The notes beneath the pieces are model-generated. The model was not told the DNA's origin and ran no database searches. It saw only the letters and a list, made by a program, of their open reading frames with translations. A program made the translations under genes and the position numbers. Positions 63,363-64,000 of a stretch of DNA of 64,000 bases are shown here, one piece after another. Numbering within the stretch: the stretch's first letter is position 1; each line of letters opens with the position of its first letter. The stretch is from contig RAZD01000014.1 in the NCBI GenBank assembly GCA_003612525.1, positions 29,121 through 93,120 on the forward strand, read 5' to 3'. Source of the DNA: a bacterium C-53 (lineage in GTDB: Bacteria > Bacillota > Clostridia > Lachnospirales > Lachnospiraceae).

Positions 63363-63795
63363 GTTCTGATTTCAACCATTCCTTTCTCAACTGTTTTAAT
63401 GTCGCGCACTTCCAGTAATTCGCTGTGCTTCTGGAACGCCCGTACTCCTTCCCGACTTCTGTATCAGTGTAACCGAGGAAGAAGTACATCAGCAGGACAG
63501 CGCGCCGCTGTTCCGGCAATTTGGCTAATGCGTCGGCTAAACGCTCACTTGCAATAATAATCTCTTGCCCTTTCACAACAAAGATGGTCGGCTTGTCATA
63601 CTGCTCAAAGTAATTGTCTGTCGTGAACGGTTCAAAGGGTGTTTCGGACATCAGATAGTCAAGCGATACTTTGCGTTTCTGCTTACGTCCAAAATTGCGG
63701 TATGCGCTGATTGCCGTGTTGCGGAGAACAACTTTACAAAAGGTGGCAAAGGCATATTCGATATGCTCCATGAACTGTTCAGAATACTTCATCAT
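63334..63795 (-). CDS. Sigma-70-like factor of a Tn916-type conjugative element
   Basis: A 153-residue protein resembling Orf7-type sigma factors of integrative elements: EHIEYAFATFCKVVLRNTAI, the RKQKRKVSLDYLMSE block, and a C-terminal region 4 (LPEQRRAVLLMYFFLGYTDTEV then GRSRSTANYW). It usually controls element genes. GGGGG lies upstream of the ATG. No integrase, excisionase or transfer gene is visible, so the element is truncated or continues outside the window. Confidence 0.88.
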   Translation of the reverse strand: MMKYSEQFMEHIEYAFATFCKVVLRNTAISAYRNFGRKQKRKVSLDYLMSETPFEPFTTDNYFEQYDKPTIFVVKGQEIIIASERLADALAKLPEQRRAVLLMYFFLGYTDTEVGKEYGRSRSTANYWKCATLKQLRKEWLKSEHEEQEADTL

Positions 63796-63867
63796 AACTT
63801 ACCCCCTTTCTTCCCGGAGGCCGCTGAAAAACATACCGTTTTTCATGTTTAAATTTCAAATACACAC

Positions 63868-63906
63868 AAAAAATCCACCAGGTTCGATTATTCTGGTGGA
63901 TTTTTT
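63868..63906. terminator. Bidirectional terminator
   Basis: AAAAAATCCACCAG / CTGGTGGATTTTTT perfect stem with A/T runs on both sides and a loop of about 11 bases. Confidence 0.8.
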
Positions 63907-63950
63907 GTGATTCGGATAAAGTTTCCGAATATTTCAGATGTCATCCCTGT

Positions 63951-64000
63951 TTATTTTTCACTAATCAGCTTAATGATCCGTTTGAGGTTTACCGCAAATA
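63951..64000 (-). CDS. C-terminal fragment at the window edge, possible transposase
   Basis: Only the last 15 codons are visible (FAVNLKRIIKLISEK, then TAA). The VNLKRII ending resembles the C termini of some IS transposases, but so short a piece is not diagnostic. The terminator at 63868 follows it. Confidence 0.3.
   Translation of the reverse strand, partial: FAVNLKRIIKLISEK

Overview
The window reads as chromosome of a spore-forming anaerobic Firmicute, most likely a gut Lachnospiraceae. Supporting signs are a spoIIA operon, spoVA genes, T-box control of valS, AGGAGG-type ribosome sites, moderate GC and a fragment of a Tn916-like conjugative element. No rRNA, tRNA or CRISPR array was seen. 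Most genes lie on the minus strand.

Layout. 1-7.6 kb: arginine biosynthesis (argC, a GNAT gene, argJ, argB, argD) on the minus strand, divergent from argG, with two phased ARG-box-like palindromes on the argC promoter; a partial solute-binding protein gene is coupled to argD. 7.7-20.9 kb: housekeeping genes (DUF1294, an orphan LytTR regulator, DegV, M18 peptidase, ilvE, a metallophosphoesterase, an S1-domain protein, a shikimate-kinase-like protein, YlmH, ABC-F), plus spoVAE alone and a decayed restriction-modification locus. 21-26.8 kb: spoVAA-AB-AC, divergent spoVAD, a GT39-like membrane protein and spoIIAA-AB-sigF. 26.9-32.9 kb: a TPR membrane protein, valS with its T-box leader, and an aldo/keto reductase.

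33-43.3 kb is the accessory core. A broken MATE gene and a par/fst-like type I toxin-antitoxin locus lie beside a tightly packed operon. That operon holds a LytTR regulator with an atypical receiver, an unexported protein with eight calcium-type repeats and a C39-like domain, an unknown protein preceded by a G9 tract, three different dynamin-like GTPases, and a small hydrophobic protein. This is the best candidate here for an undescribed system. A separate 41-codon gene with its own promoter and terminator lies just outside it.

43.3-48.9 kb: a sucrose module (EIIBCA, PhnP-like hydrolase, GH32 enzyme, LacI regulator) with palindromic operators. 49-55.8 kb: a cell-wall set made of an amidase/deacetylase fusion and an operon of GH25 lysozyme, VCBS-like protein, OmpR-type regulator, kinase and exported protein; an 11-bp-periodic repeat array lies between them. 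55.9-62.6 kb: ECF S component and MocR regulator, CDF transporter, LPG-synthase-like protein, and a PadR/DUF1700/DUF4097/PspC envelope-stress module. 62.6-64 kb: conjugative-element debris (sigma factor, truncated helix-turn-helix gene, repeats, edge of a possible transposase gene).
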